The notes below the pieces were generated by a model. That model was given only the letters and a program-made list of their open reading frames with translations, ran no database searches and was not told where the DNA came from. A program made the position numbers and the translations under genes. A DNA stretch of 22,132 nt from an uncultured Eubacterium sp. (GTDB taxonomy: Bacteria > Bacillota > Clostridia > Lachnospirales > Lachnospiraceae), in NCBI GenBank assembly GCA_900547255.1, contig URGC01000035.1, positions 1 to 22,132 of the forward strand, in the 5' to 3' direction. Shown in pieces: positions 7,308 through 14,209 of this stretch (position 1 is its first letter; every line of letters starts with the position of its first letter).

Positions 7308-7326
7308 ATCAATTTTTTATTGTTAA
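7298..7326 (-). promoter_or_regulatory. Flavoredoxin gene promoter
   Basis: Minus-strand TTAACA (7321-7326) and TATAGT (7298-7303) are separated by 17 nt. Each differs from consensus at one position. The leader is about 60 nt. Confidence 0.65.
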
Positions 7327-7333
7327 ATATTAC

Positions 7334-7537
7334 GATGTTGGAGTCAAAAGGTATTTTGACCCCTTTGATACCAGATTGCTACGTGCTTTGCACTCTCACA
7401 ATCCTCAAAAACATTCGTAATCCGCTCATTTTTCTTTGAAAAATGGCTACTTACTCATGTTTTTGGTGGGTCAAGAGGTCAAAAACCCTCTTGCAAGCAA
7501 GCTTGCATCGGCTTTCTGACCTTTTGACCCTGGTATC
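7334..7537. repeat. Structured multi-hairpin intergenic repeat
   Basis: An element of about 204 nt without coding capacity, with right end 7488-7537 identical to 1-50. Its stems are: an outer hairpin 7340-7349/7354-7363; a closing stem GATACCA 7367-7373 with TGGTATC 7531-7537; and within it three arms, namely GTGC-TTT-GCAC (7383-7393), a nested arm 7407-7414/7457-7464 carrying a perfect hairpin 7427-7434/7438-7445, and a 14-bp arm 7468-7481/7517-7530 (GGTCAAAAGGTCA-like) carrying GCAAGC/GCTTGC. It therefore folds as a multi-branched junction. It could be a non-autonomous mobile element or a repeated structured RNA. I do not recognise a named family. Confidence 0.75.
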
Positions 7538-7574
7538 TTAATAATAAACTATCTTGAATACAGTTTAAGGGTTA

Positions 7575-7603
7575 TTGTATCACACTTCCCATTATGTTAC
7601 AAT
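7575..7603 (+). promoter_or_regulatory. Candidate promoter of the membrane protein/P-II operon
   Basis: TTGTAT (7575-7580) and TACAAT (7598-7603) are separated by 17 nt, shortly after the end of the repeat element. The -10 is good and the -35 weak, which may mean an activator is needed. Confidence 0.45.
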
Positions 7604-7635
7604 TATGCCATATTTCAAAAAGGAGCTTTTTTAAT

Positions 7636-8205
7636 ATGAACAAGAAAAATATAACGCTTGTCTGCGCCGGCATAATACTGTTATCTCTACAGCTTATTAT
7701 TAACATATCCGGTGTATACATTGATATTTTTAATGATGTTGTTGCATTTATACTTATTGCAATCGGAGGATTCCCACTCGCTAAGAGAAATAACGTGTTC
7801 AAGAAGTCTGGACGAATCATTGTTATCGGACTTATCCTCACTGTTATGGCACAATTGTTAAGCATTTATTCAAGCAATCTCGGACTTACTAATATCGTGA
7901 CAATTATGTGCGGTTTATCAGTTATTGTTAACATTTATTACACATATTATTTTAACGAAGGTCTTATACTTGAAGCCAAGTTTCAGGAAAAAGAAGCCCT
8001 TACACGTTCAATACGATTAATCTGGGCTTTATATGGAATTCTTGTATTCTTAAGCTTCATAGCAACTATGGCTGGAATCAGAATGGTAACTATAGCTGCC
8101 AACGCATTGTCACTTATATATTGTATTTTCTATGTATCTAACATAATGAATATATCTAAGCAGCTTTATATGGAAGGTCTTCCAACAAAGCATATGATGC
8201 AGTAA
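7636..8205 (+). CDS. Unrecognised multi-pass membrane protein next to P-II
   Basis: I do not recognise the family. The start at 7636 is set by AAAGGAG 10 nt upstream; the earlier ATG at 7594 overlaps the promoter. The 189-residue product is very hydrophobic, with about six helices. They run roughly as residues 6-24, 27-46, 58-78, 81-99, 123-144 and 147-168, with a short charged loop (EAKFQEKEALTRS) between the fourth and fifth. It has no cysteine clusters, ATPase motifs or known transporter signature, and it is not an AmtB ammonium channel (too short, no such motifs). It ends 18 nt before the P-II gene, whose ribosome binding site is in the gap, so the two are almost surely cotranscribed. P-II proteins often bind membrane partners, which makes this a candidate partner (inference). 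Confidence 0.8.
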   Translation: MNKKNITLVCAGIILLSLQLIINISGVYIDIFNDVVAFILIAIGGFPLAKRNNVFKKSGRIIVIGLILTVMAQLLSIYSSNLGLTNIVTIMCGLSVIVNIYYTYYFNEGLILEAKFQEKEALTRSIRLIWALYGILVFLSFIATMAGIRMVTIAANALSLIYCIFYVSNIMNISKQLYMEGLPTKHMMQ

Positions 8206-8223
8206 CCAGGAGGTGGTTTATCA

Positions 8224-8562
8224 ATGAAAAAGTTAGAGATAATCATTCAGCCAGAACGACTTGACGAACTTAAATCTATATTAAACGGATGTGGTGCACA
8301 TGGCATCATGATTACTAATGTCATGGGATATGGTAGCCAGCGTGGCCACAAGCAGACTTATAATGGTGTTGATTTCGGAGGTAATCTTCTGCCTAAGGTC
8401 AAAGTTGAGACTATTGTCGATGATGAGACATCTGAGAAGATAATCGACCTTGTAATCGACCAGATTAACACTGGTTCCTATGGCGATGGCAAGATATTCG
8501 TGTATGACGTATATGACGCTGTACGAATACGTACAGGTGAACGTGGAAAGGACGCACTGTAA
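8224..8562 (+). CDS. P-II family nitrogen signalling protein (GlnB/GlnK-like)
   Basis: A trimeric signal protein that reports cellular 2-oxoglutarate and ATP/ADP state by binding partner proteins through its T-loop. Its 112 residues align with E. coli GlnB numbering without gaps. Ligand residues are present: Q39, K58, the GDGK loop at 87-90, R101 and R103 in RIRTGE. The T-loop (about 37-55) carries Phe at position 51, where enteric GlnB has the uridylylated Tyr, and Val at 49, where cyanobacterial P-II has the phosphorylated Ser. It therefore probably works by ligand binding without these modifications. AGGAGG precedes the ATG. It follows a membrane protein gene in one operon and ends at a strong terminator. 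The type III glutamine synthetase gene lies 10 kb away in the same window. Confidence 0.94.
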   Translation: MKKLEIIIQPERLDELKSILNGCGAHGIMITNVMGYGSQRGHKQTYNGVDFGGNLLPKVKVETIVDDETSEKIIDLVIDQINTGSYGDGKIFVYDVYDAVRIRTGERGKDAL

Positions 8563-8580
8563 ACCAGTGCGTCCCTTTTT
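8550..8580 (+). terminator. Terminator of the membrane protein/P-II operon
   Basis: A perfect 10-bp stem (8550-8559 with 8565-8574) is followed by CTTTTT. The P-II stop codon (8560-8562) lies in the 5-nt loop, so translation termination and transcription termination coincide. Confidence 0.92.
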
Positions 8581-8594
8581 ATAAGCATTTATAA

Positions 8595-10067
8595 CTACCT
8601 GCATACCTTCTGCATCTCTGAAACTCTTGAATCTGTCGATGTCGCCGCTATGTTATTAAGCATGAGAACTGTTCCGATATCATGCGCATCAACCAGCTCA
8701 CTTACTGTCTTACTATAATATCTGTAATCAATCACATACACATCCTGATAATGGTCTGCAAGGAATGGTACAAATGCATTGCCATAAGACTCCTTGACTA
8801 CAAGAATTGATGAGCCATCGGTAATATCTGGATTAGATATATGTACGTATTTGTTATCGCCACCGATAAATGTGCTGTATTTGCTTGTTGCACTCCAGCT
8901 TGATACGTCTGTTATTATGTTGTATTCCATCTGCTCACCACGCTTATTAACCAGATCTATTCTGTTAGTAGCAACTGGCTTATAAGCGACAACTGTGTCT
9001 GGATTGTCTCCCAACGATGTCACACCACTCTGGCTGTAGAAGCTTCCCCTGAAATTCTCAAATGCCACCTTCTCATAGGAATCAAGCGGATTAGCCATCT
9101 TGCCTTCCTGCCATATGAATACATTATATGCATAATAAGCACCTAATGCTGTCCAGTGGTGGTCTGTCCTGAAATATACATATTCATCCCTGTGCTGGTG
9201 AAGTACGTCATACACATAACATTTGCCGACCTCTTTATTCATCCTGCTGTACATATAAAGAATCGCTTTTTTCTGATTGCTGCTTGTAAGACTGTTTCTT
9301 GTGGCATCATCAAGTGTTATATCTATGCTTGTCGGCACAATCATGCTGTACACCTTTGATTTGCCACTAAGTGTCTCTGTTAAATTATTTACAACCTCTG
9401 CATACGCATCTGAGTTTGCCTGCGAGAACGAATAATAATTATAAGCTCTGTCGCCTACCACAAATATAGAACCAAGGCTTTCGCCCTCTGTTACCGATAT
9501 AGTTCCGTCTGTGCCCTCTACGCTTGTACCTATATCCGATACCTCAATATCACGGTCAAGCTGGTTAAATCCATAATTAGTTTCTATGTTAGAGTAATAT
9601 ATTCCATCGCTGTCGATATCATCAAATGTTATATCTTCCGGCAAATCAATATCTTCCTCATGCTTATCCTTCAGAAGGCTTGCCTCTATATCGCCATCAA
9701 AATCAGGAATATCATCTGCTGCCACCATAGTTCCATGAAGCACCTGCTTTCTGACTCCGTACAGATTATTGATATTCTCATTGCATGTTATAAGAATATC
9801 TCTGAATGGAAATGTGTCTGCAAACCATGTATCTATCTGGCTGAAAAATGTTCCATCCATAAAGCTTGCCACTGAAAATGTCGGAAATGCTGTAAGTGAA
9901 CGCTTCTCTTTATCTGAGTAGCTCTGTCTTAGCGGCATAACCATTGATACGACAGCACCGATAAAGAGTGCAGCAAGGAAAACTGCAATCTTTCCAACCG
10001 CAGCCTTTTTCATGCCATATTCACGATATTTAATTTTCTTATTATTATCGATATTCTCTTTTGCCAT
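8595..10067 (-). CDS. DHHW-family protein (AlgX/AlgJ-like, O-acetylation partner)
   Basis: The last gene of a three-gene operon, 14 nt after the MBOAT gene, whose stop codon overlaps this gene's GAGC ribosome binding site. The 490-residue product has a cytoplasmic basic N terminus, a helix at about 23-45 and a large extracytoplasmic domain. The family signature DHHW is at residues 302-305 (in FRTDHHWTALGAYYAY), and a serine in KESYGNAF (S427) is the likely nucleophile of an SGNH-hydrolase-like triad. Such proteins pair with MBOAT acyltransferases to pass acetyl groups from the membrane to an exported polymer. An acidic, probably flexible stretch at about 118-190 is an oddity. The polymer acetylated (exopolysaccharide, teichoic acid or peptidoglycan) cannot be told from the sequence. 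Confidence 0.9.
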   Translation of the reverse strand: MAKENIDNNKKIKYREYGMKKAAVGKIAVFLAALFIGAVVSMVMPLRQSYSDKEKRSLTAFPTFSVASFMDGTFFSQIDTWFADTFPFRDILITCNENINNLYGVRKQVLHGTMVAADDIPDFDGDIEASLLKDKHEEDIDLPEDITFDDIDSDGIYYSNIETNYGFNQLDRDIEVSDIGTSVEGTDGTISVTEGESLGSIFVVGDRAYNYYSFSQANSDAYAEVVNNLTETLSGKSKVYSMIVPTSIDITLDDATRNSLTSSNQKKAILYMYSRMNKEVGKCYVYDVLHQHRDEYVYFRTDHHWTALGAYYAYNVFIWQEGKMANPLDSYEKVAFENFRGSFYSQSGVTSLGDNPDTVVAYKPVATNRIDLVNKRGEQMEYNIITDVSSWSATSKYSTFIGGDNKYVHISNPDITDGSSILVVKESYGNAFVPFLADHYQDVYVIDYRYYSKTVSELVDAHDIGTVLMLNNIAATSTDSRVSEMQKVCR

Positions 10068-10081
10068 CGCAAATTATGCTC

Positions 10082-11545
10082 CTAAAACCGGTAGTATATA
10101 AATGGATTATAGCTGTCTCCTATAAGTGACAACGTTGATAATGCAAGCATTATCATAGGAAGAACAGCGTTAAGTACATTATATGTTCTCATATATATTA
10201 TATGGGACTGTTTTGCTTTCTCTGCAAGCCACTGTGCCATCTTTTTTACAAGTGGAGTGCATGCTATTATACATATCACAATTATGTATATGTTATTAAT
10301 GATTATTGTCCTGCTCTCTACATTATAGAGTGCATTGCCATTCATTCCGAACATGGAACGAAGTACCTGATGTATCATCTCGAAATCTGTGTATCTGAAA
10401 AGAATCCAGCTAAAGAACACCACCGCTATTGTATACACTCTTCCGACAACAGCCGATATTATGCGTGGCATTTTCTTTAAAAGCTTTAATAAGAACAGCT
10501 TCTCTATTGTGAGGAACACAAAGAAATATACTCCCCACAGCACAAAATTATATGATGCTCCATGCCACAATCCAGTCAATGACCAGACAACTGCCATATT
10601 AAATATCTGTCTTTTTAATCCTTTTCTGTTACCGCCAAGCGGTATGTACACATAATCCCTGAAGAATGTGCTGAGCGATATATGCCATCTTCTCCAGAAA
10701 TCTGTAACTGAATCTGCTGTATATGGGTAATTGAAGTTCTCCATATATCTGAATCCAGTCATCTTACCAAGACCTATCGCCATATCTGAATACGCCGAGA
10801 AATCGAGGTATATCTGTAACATATATAACAGACCTCCAACCCATGCTGCCACAACAGTTGCATGGGTAACACCATACATTGTCTCTGGCAGAAGTGTCTC
10901 AAGAATTGAGCCACATGAATTAGCAAGAATTGTCTTCTTGGCAAGTCCGATACAGAATCTTGATATTCCATCATTCATTGAGCTTATGTTTGTCTTACGC
11001 TCTTTGAGGTCATCTGCTATATCTCTGTATCTAACAATAGGACCTGCTATACACTGGTGGAACAGTGATGTATATAACAAAACATGTCCATAATTATGGT
11101 CTGCTTCCACATCGCCCCTGTATACATCAACCACATATGATATGAGCTGGAATGAATAAAATGAGATACCTGCCGGAAGTACTACGTCTGGAAGGGTTGT
11201 AAAGATTGTCGAACCCCATATTCCAAAAAAGCTGTTGATTATCTCACATATGAAATCTATATATTTAAACCATGCCAGAATACCAAGTGTTATGGTCAAA
11301 TCAACCGCAAGGAACGCAGATGCCTTCTTCGTGCCTTTATATTTCTCGACCAATATTGCACCTGCATAATTAATCCCAGCCATAACCATAAGAAGAATAA
11401 GGTAAGCCGGTGACATCCACGCATAAAAGATAAGTGAAAATATAAGAATACAGGCATTCTTCTTACGCACATCTGATATAAGTGCATAGCATATCAGATT
11501 CGCCGGCAGAAACAGATACACAAACAATAAACTAGAAAATACCAT
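10082..11545 (-). CDS. MBOAT-family O-acyltransferase (AlgI/DltB-like)
   Basis: A multi-pass membrane acyltransferase that is expected to move an acyl group, probably acetyl, across the membrane for O-modification of a surface polymer. The 487-residue length matches AlgI. Family motifs are clear: PAGISFYSFQLISYVVDVYRG-type segment near 124-144, IAGPIVRY at about 166-173, FWRRWHISLSTFFRDYVYIP at 283-302, and the catalytic His328 in GLWHGASYNF. About eleven hydrophobic segments span the whole chain. The start follows AGGAG in the end of the upstream gene (gap 2 nt), so translation is probably coupled. The DHHW protein is encoded next. Together they form the standard acetyl-transfer pair. Confidence 0.94.
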   Translation of the reverse strand: MVFSSLLFVYLFLPANLICYALISDVRKKNACILIFSLIFYAWMSPAYLILLMVMAGINYAGAILVEKYKGTKKASAFLAVDLTITLGILAWFKYIDFICEIINSFFGIWGSTIFTTLPDVVLPAGISFYSFQLISYVVDVYRGDVEADHNYGHVLLYTSLFHQCIAGPIVRYRDIADDLKERKTNISSMNDGISRFCIGLAKKTILANSCGSILETLLPETMYGVTHATVVAAWVGGLLYMLQIYLDFSAYSDMAIGLGKMTGFRYMENFNYPYTADSVTDFWRRWHISLSTFFRDYVYIPLGGNRKGLKRQIFNMAVVWSLTGLWHGASYNFVLWGVYFFVFLTIEKLFLLKLLKKMPRIISAVVGRVYTIAVVFFSWILFRYTDFEMIHQVLRSMFGMNGNALYNVESRTIIINNIYIIVICIIACTPLVKKMAQWLAEKAKQSHIIYMRTYNVLNAVLPMIMLALSTLSLIGDSYNPFIYYRF

Positions 11546-11547
11546 CT

Positions 11548-12216
11548 CTACTCCTGTCCATCTGTCTCATCTTGCGCTGTGTCTTCTATCTTATCCTCTT
11601 CAGGCTGTGCCACGCTCTTATCTGCGTATATCTTGAATACTCTTGCTAAAATATAGCTGTCTACATATAAGCCAAGTGGAATTGTAATAATTGCTGCTGT
11701 GAAAAACTTAATAGTGACAGCCACAAGTATACCAGTTGCAAGAAGCATTACAAATGTCTGTCCAAGATGGTGCATTGATATAATAAGTGCATTCTTTAAT
11801 GTTCCTATAACTGTATTATCGAACTTGGCAAGCATCGGGAACACATATGTTGTGACTGCCACAAGTACAAGTGCTATTCCAAAGAATACATACATAGCCA
11901 GTCTTGCAAGGCTGTTACCGCCCTCTGCCCAGTACATGCATATTCTTATATCTTCTATAACGAATACACCAAGCAATCCCACGATAAGCTCTATTAAAAA
12001 TCCCTGCTTGAAATTCTCTTTAAATGACTTGATAAATCCCTTGAATACATAACCTTCCTCATCTCTTACAAGCTTGAGTGCCACATAAAAGGCTGCTGTA
12101 ACTGATGCACCAAGAGTTATGACCGGCAGAGAAAACACGACCATTAAAAATCCAAGAATAAGAAAATCTCCCGCTTTTGTAAGTCCTCTAAAAAGTTTTC
12201 CGTCTATACTAAACAT
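11548..12216 (-). CDS. DUF624 (YesL-like) membrane protein
   Basis: The first gene of the operon with the MBOAT and DHHW genes. Its 222-residue product begins MFSIDGKLFRGLTKAGDF, followed by a proline-containing hydrophobic segment and a VALKLVRDEEG loop, all typical of the YesL/DUF624 family. These are membrane proteins of unknown biochemical role, often found near sugar uptake or polysaccharide genes. About five helices are visible and the last 25 residues are acidic and soluble. GGAGG lies 6 nt before the ATG. The stop is 2 nt before the next start and its last codons contain that gene's ribosome binding site. A role in making or presenting the acylated polymer is inference from the operon. 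Confidence 0.88.
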   Translation of the reverse strand: MFSIDGKLFRGLTKAGDFLILGFLMVVFSLPVITLGASVTAAFYVALKLVRDEEGYVFKGFIKSFKENFKQGFLIELIVGLLGVFVIEDIRICMYWAEGGNSLARLAMYVFFGIALVLVAVTTYVFPMLAKFDNTVIGTLKNALIISMHHLGQTFVMLLATGILVAVTIKFFTAAIITIPLGLYVDSYILARVFKIYADKSVAQPEEDKIEDTAQDETDGQE

Positions 12217-12259
12217 AATCTGCCTCCATATCAGTCATTTTACATAACAATCCATGTTA

Positions 12260-12288
12260 ATTATACTGTATGTGTAATATTTTGCAAA
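12260..12288 (-). promoter_or_regulatory. Promoter of the DUF624-MBOAT-DHHW operon
   Basis: Minus-strand TTTGCA (12283-12288) and a perfect TATAAT (12260-12265) are separated by 17 nt. The -35 overlaps that of the divergent promoter at 12282-12310 within the palindrome TTTGCAAA. Confidence 0.6.
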
Positions 12289-12310
12289 GTTTTTTTAACA
12301 TTTTTATATT
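12282..12310 (+). promoter_or_regulatory. Candidate divergent promoter for the gene at 12409
   Basis: TTGCAA (12282-12287) and TATATT (12305-12310) are separated by 17 nt. The -35 shares its bases with the minus-strand promoter, so polymerase cannot occupy both at once. The leader would be about 90 nt. Confidence 0.45.
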
Positions 12311-12408
12311 AAATAATTATAAAAATGTACATTTTGTCAAAAACGTGTGTTAAACTAGCAAAATGAAGCTTAAAAGCGCATTTAATCTGTACAGAAATGA
12401 GGAAATAT

Positions 12409-13089
12409 ATGAAGAAAAAGATGCCTAAGGAGCAGCAGACTCCCTTCAAAGAGCTGACACTCAGCCAGAAGATTGCTTATATATTCGGATATTACAAATA
12501 TTACATGCTCACAGCACTTATACTGATAGTTGTCATTGGTTCAACTGTATATTACCATTACAAAAATTACTATGACAGTGTATGCAACATCTATGTTGCT
12601 AATGGCAAGATAACTGGTTTTGACGATAGAAGTGACACTATAACCAAGGGCTTCACAGCATATCTCGGAATTGATGGTAAAAAGACGCAGGCTGTCCTTG
12701 ATTATAACAACTCTCTGATTGTACAGCCTATGGACAATGAGGCTGCCGTAGCCAGAACCAAGATGATTACCAAGGCTTCTGTCGGTGATGTGGACGGATA
12801 TCTTGCTGATATTGATTATATAACTTATTTTTCAACAGATGGTGAGCCATTCTTATGTGACCTTACTGAGATTCTCACATCTGACGAGCTTGCTAAGATT
12901 GGAGAGGACAATATAGTCTACTACACTAAGAAGGATGGAACTAAGGTTCCTGTTGCTGTCAATCTGACCAATACATTTATCAAGACTTCAACAGATTTGA
13001 CGATAGATAACCCTTGTTATGGCGTTGTGGTAACCGCAACAAATCACGATAACGCAGTTAAATTTATTAAATTTGCATTTAATATGTAA
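12409..13089 (+). CDS. Membrane-anchored protein of unknown function
   Basis: Not recognised as a named family. GAGGA (12399-12403) 5 nt upstream sets the start at 12409 rather than the in-frame ATG at 12397, the same arrangement as in the gene at 301. The 226-residue product has a basic cytoplasmic N terminus with a LSQKIAYIFGYYKYYM segment. This LxxxKIxYIxxYYK-type juxtamembrane motif recurs in short Clostridia membrane proteins. A single helix (about 33-51) and a soluble extracytoplasmic domain of about 170 residues follow. The soluble part has no cysteine pair, metal motif or catalytic signature I can name; it faintly suggests a ligand-binding fold (inference). It is divergent from the YesL-like operon and shares its promoter region, which suggests linked function. 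It ends at a long bidirectional terminator. Confidence 0.8.
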   Translation: MKKKMPKEQQTPFKELTLSQKIAYIFGYYKYYMLTALILIVVIGSTVYYHYKNYYDSVCNIYVANGKITGFDDRSDTITKGFTAYLGIDGKKTQAVLDYNNSLIVQPMDNEAAVARTKMITKASVGDVDGYLADIDYITYFSTDGEPFLCDLTEILTSDELAKIGEDNIVYYTKKDGTKVPVAVNLTNTFIKTSTDLTIDNPCYGVVVTATNHDNAVKFIKFAFNM

Positions 13090-13093
13090 TGTA

Positions 13094-13198
13094 TAAAAAT
13101 TCCCGAACCGGCAGACAGCACACAGCAGTCGTCATGCATTATTTTATATCCTATGCGTATGGTCTGGCTGTGGCTGTCTGCCGGTTCGGGAATTTTTA
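13094..13198. terminator. Long bidirectional terminator
   Basis: Arms 13094-13119 and 13173-13198 form a perfect 26-bp stem, extended by a further imperfect CACAG/CTGTG pairing inside. The A-rich base gives a U-run on both strands. It separates the convergent genes 12409-13089 and 13196-14056. The GNAT stop codon is the end of the right arm. The 53-nt apical part is larger than a terminator needs. Confidence 0.88.
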
Positions 13199-14056
13199 GT
13201 TCAATGCCATATGGTATATATTCATTCCTTGTATATTCTCTGCGTATATCTCGAATCCGAGTTTATGTGCGAGGGTGATGGACGGGATGTTGTCGGTATG
13301 GACGCAGGCGAACAGCTCTTGTATTCCAAGCTCTTCACTGGCATACCTGATTGCACACATACATGCTTCATGGGCATATCCACGATTCTGATAATCTTTA
13401 CGTATAAGATAGCCAAGCTCCTGCCTGGTTATTCCATCAATTTCCCTGTTTTCAATGCCTACTCTTCCAATCAGTTTTCCTGTACATTTGTCGAATACAA
13501 GCCATAAGCCGTACTGGAAGAATCGGTACATATTATTGATATAATTAATTGTAAATTCTTTTTCTTTATCGTATTCATATAAGCCTTCTATATAAGGACA
13601 GTCTGCAAGCGTATCGTACATCTCATACATCTGTGGCAGGTCGTCAACTGTCATTTCACGCATAATTATTTTATCCGTATCAGCAACTACATGTGGCTGA
13701 TTATTATATCTGTCATATATAAGATGAATGTAATCAAGAGTGATGTCAAAATTGCATATGACATAGTCTGCACTGCCCCTGTATCCATCGCCAAGCCCGA
13801 CTATGCACCTGTTTCCACTGTTATTATCAAACATTTTACTGACATCATCTGTGTAAGTTATAACAAGCGCCTCTGATGTATTAATCGTATCCATCCTTCG
13901 CTCACATGCATCTTCTGTATTAATCCTATCATTTCTGCGCTCCAATGCATTTTTATCTATAACTGCCATGTCTATTCCCGCCTGCCTTGCCTGTCCGCAG
14001 AACCAGTCATATTCTTCATACTCCCTGTCTTTACAAATATATATTTTTCTAAGCAT
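13196..14056 (-). CDS. GNAT acetyltransferase with an extra N-terminal domain
   Basis: An acetyl-CoA-dependent N-acetyltransferase of unknown substrate. Residues about 130-286 form the GNAT domain: IIMREMTVDDLPQMYEMYD start, the acetyl-CoA loop region at YLIRKDYQNRGYAHEA (R/Q-x-x-G-x-A type), and a final HTDNIPSITLAHKLGF motif as in RimJ/RimL-type enzymes. Residues 1-125 are a separate small domain with hydrophobic strands (ALVITYTDD, RCIVGLGDG, DYVICNFD), reminiscent of a degenerate Rossmann/HAD-like domain seen in front of some Clostridia GNAT proteins. At about residues 39-64 a 13-residue unit (ERRNDRINTEDAC, then ERRMDTINTSEAL) is duplicated in tandem. GAGGA lies 5 nt before the ATG. It is convergent with the gene at 12409 and divergent from the cyclophilin gene. 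Confidence 0.85.
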   Translation of the reverse strand: MLRKIYICKDREYEEYDWFCGQARQAGIDMAVIDKNALERRNDRINTEDACERRMDTINTSEALVITYTDDVSKMFDNNSGNRCIVGLGDGYRGSADYVICNFDITLDYIHLIYDRYNNQPHVVADTDKIIMREMTVDDLPQMYEMYDTLADCPYIEGLYEYDKEKEFTINYINNMYRFFQYGLWLVFDKCTGKLIGRVGIENREIDGITRQELGYLIRKDYQNRGYAHEACMCAIRYASEELGIQELFACVHTDNIPSITLAHKLGFEIYAENIQGMNIYHMALN

Positions 14057-14068
14057 ATTATCCTCTAT

Positions 14069-14097
14069 TTGACTTTTTCAATTTATCTATATACAAT
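14069..14097 (+). promoter_or_regulatory. Cyclophilin gene promoter
   Basis: TTGACT (14069-14074) and TACAAT (14092-14097) are spaced by 17 nt, each one base off consensus. The leader to the start at 14210 is about 105 nt. This makes the upstream in-frame ATG at 14069 impossible as a start, because it lies in the promoter. Confidence 0.7.
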
Positions 14098-14103
14098 AAC
14101 CAC

Positions 14104-14133
14104 ATTATATCATTATCATGATGTCAGGGTCAA
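14104..14133 (-). promoter_or_regulatory. GNAT gene promoter
   Basis: Minus-strand TTGACC (14128-14133) and a perfect TATAAT (14104-14109) are separated by 18 nt. The -10 elements of this and the divergent cyclophilin promoter lie 6 nt apart, so each promoter overlaps the other's transcribed start region. Confidence 0.62.
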
Positions 14134-14209
14134 AATAATAAGCTGCCTGTGTCTGCGCAAAATGCTTATATGCTCTACAGCATCATTGAACAAAGAAAGG
14201 AACGAAAAC

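Noticed and set aside
7334..7537. The structured repeat as a CRISPR array, tRNA or rRNA fragment.
   Set aside because: There are no regularly spaced direct repeats, no tRNA acceptor/T-loop features and no rRNA-like sequence; it is a set of inverted repeats.
14121..14136. Sequence ATGTCAGGGTCAAAAT, similar to the end of the structured repeat (GATACCAGGGTCAAAAGG).
   Set aside because: Only about 11 bases match and no other part of the element is present. The bases are better explained as the -35 region of the GNAT promoter.
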